From PALSA-243 sp049522755 (GTDB lineage Bacteria; Acidobacteriota; Terriglobia; Bryobacterales; Bryobacteraceae): DNA of 5,808 nt. How positions within the stretch are numbered: the stretch's first letter is position 1; the number at the start of each line of letters is the position of its first letter. The notes under the pieces were generated by a model that did no database searches, was not told the DNA's origin, and saw only the letters and a program-made list of their open reading frames with translations. Shown here piece after piece: positions 5,557-5,808 of the stretch. The DNA lies in NCBI GenBank assembly GCA_049522755.1, contig JBEKNN010000442.1:1-5808 (forward strand). The letters run 5' to 3'. The position numbers and the translations under genes are program-made.

Positions 5557-5715
5557 GGTGCGGCGCTCGTTCTGGAAACCGAATGGCGTTAGCGTGCGGT
5601 TGGGAGCGCCGCTTTCCGCGATTCCGGCCTTGAACAAGTCACATTGGGCCAGCAGATTGTCAGTCATGAATGCGCCGTAACTGTGGCCACCCAGCAAGCC
5701 TGCGGATCTCTCGAT
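5557..5715 (-). pseudogene. S9 (prolyl oligopeptidase-type) serine peptidase fragment around the nucleophile
   Basis: About 53 codons match the catalytic alpha/beta-hydrolase domain of S9 peptidases: GGHSYGAFM holds the nucleophile Ser in a GxSxG elbow, followed by NLLAQCDLFKAGIAESGA and NRTLTPFGFQNERRT. Full enzymes have 600-900 residues with an N-terminal beta-propeller; the propeller, the catalytic Asp and the catalytic His are all missing. After ERRT the reading frame passes without interruption into kinase sequence. The ATG at 5724 belongs to the junction, since residues before GGHSYG resemble family sequence only back to about the ERSAG segment. It is not functional as read. Confidence 0.85.
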
Positions 5716-5808
5716 GCTTTCCATGGAGGAGCTGGAGTTACTCGAAAAAGTGCTCGATTACACCCTTGCGCGCGAAGGCGCGGCGCCAACCGGCAAACGC
5801 CCGCTTGT
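5714..5808 (+). CDS. start or internal part of an unknown plus-strand protein, runs off the window
   Basis: From ATG 5723 (or ATG 5714 in the same frame) the frame stays open to the edge and gives MEELELLEKVLDYTLARE followed by GAAPTGKRPL. The first 18 residues form a strong amphipathic, acidic helix with leucine spacing typical of a coiled coil. There is no clear ribosome binding site, and the start lies exactly where the antisense S9 fragment begins, so it may be the interior of a truncated gene rather than a native start. I do not recognise the family. Confidence 0.4.
   Translation, partial: MLSMEELELLEKVLDYTLAREGAAPTGKRPL

Overview
The window looks like accessory DNA from a soil acidobacterium, most likely near Bryobacterales/Solibacter. 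This rests on recalled family resemblance, not on a search: the serine/threonine kinase fragment, the DNA methyltransferase, the small proteins with an N-terminal RRLxxLExRL-type helix and the RRGRKSM...KKYWAxRR protein all resemble proteins I associate with that group. Base composition is GC-rich on the whole, with AT-richer islands at the left edge and around 4300-4640.

Layout, left to right. Bases 1-579 are the 3' part of an intact RluA-type pseudouridine synthase gene, the only housekeeping-looking gene. Bases 580-1238 carry no convincing protein but several RNA-like hairpins, possibly an eroded group II intron. Bases 1239-1883 (minus) are the C-terminal half of an IS66-family transposase, joined directly to the 3' end of a small two-helix membrane protein gene (to 2185, minus). 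From about 2276 to 3108 (plus) runs a ParB-linked DNA methyltransferase that lacks its N-terminal ParB part and its C-terminal cofactor motif and is cut by three single-base frameshifts. An IS21-like terminal sequence follows at the breakpoint. Bases 3165-3527 (minus) hold a small LExRL protein translationally coupled to the remnant of an upstream gene. Opposite to it, at 3539-3794 (plus), lies a second LExRL-type gene with two frameshifts. An intact-looking small gene lies at 4062-4301 (minus), then a sparse AT-rich stretch, then a third LExRL-type gene at 4941-5294 (plus) interrupted by one amber codon. The right end is a minus-strand in-frame chimera of an S9 peptidase fragment (5557-5715) and a protein kinase fragment (5341-5556), abutting the start of an unknown plus-strand reading frame that leaves the window.

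The pieces do not form a working pathway. The picture is a graveyard or mosaic: truncated fragments of unrelated genes in alternating orientation, with sharp junctions, traces of at least two insertion-sequence families and many single-base indels. Three of the junction regions contain CCATGG, so a cloning, ligation or assembly artefact has to be excluded before a biological reading. The most interesting biology is the set of three diverged small proteins with a shared N-terminal LExRL helix beside a ParB-methyltransferase, which may be the accessory module of a poorly described acidobacterial mobile element.
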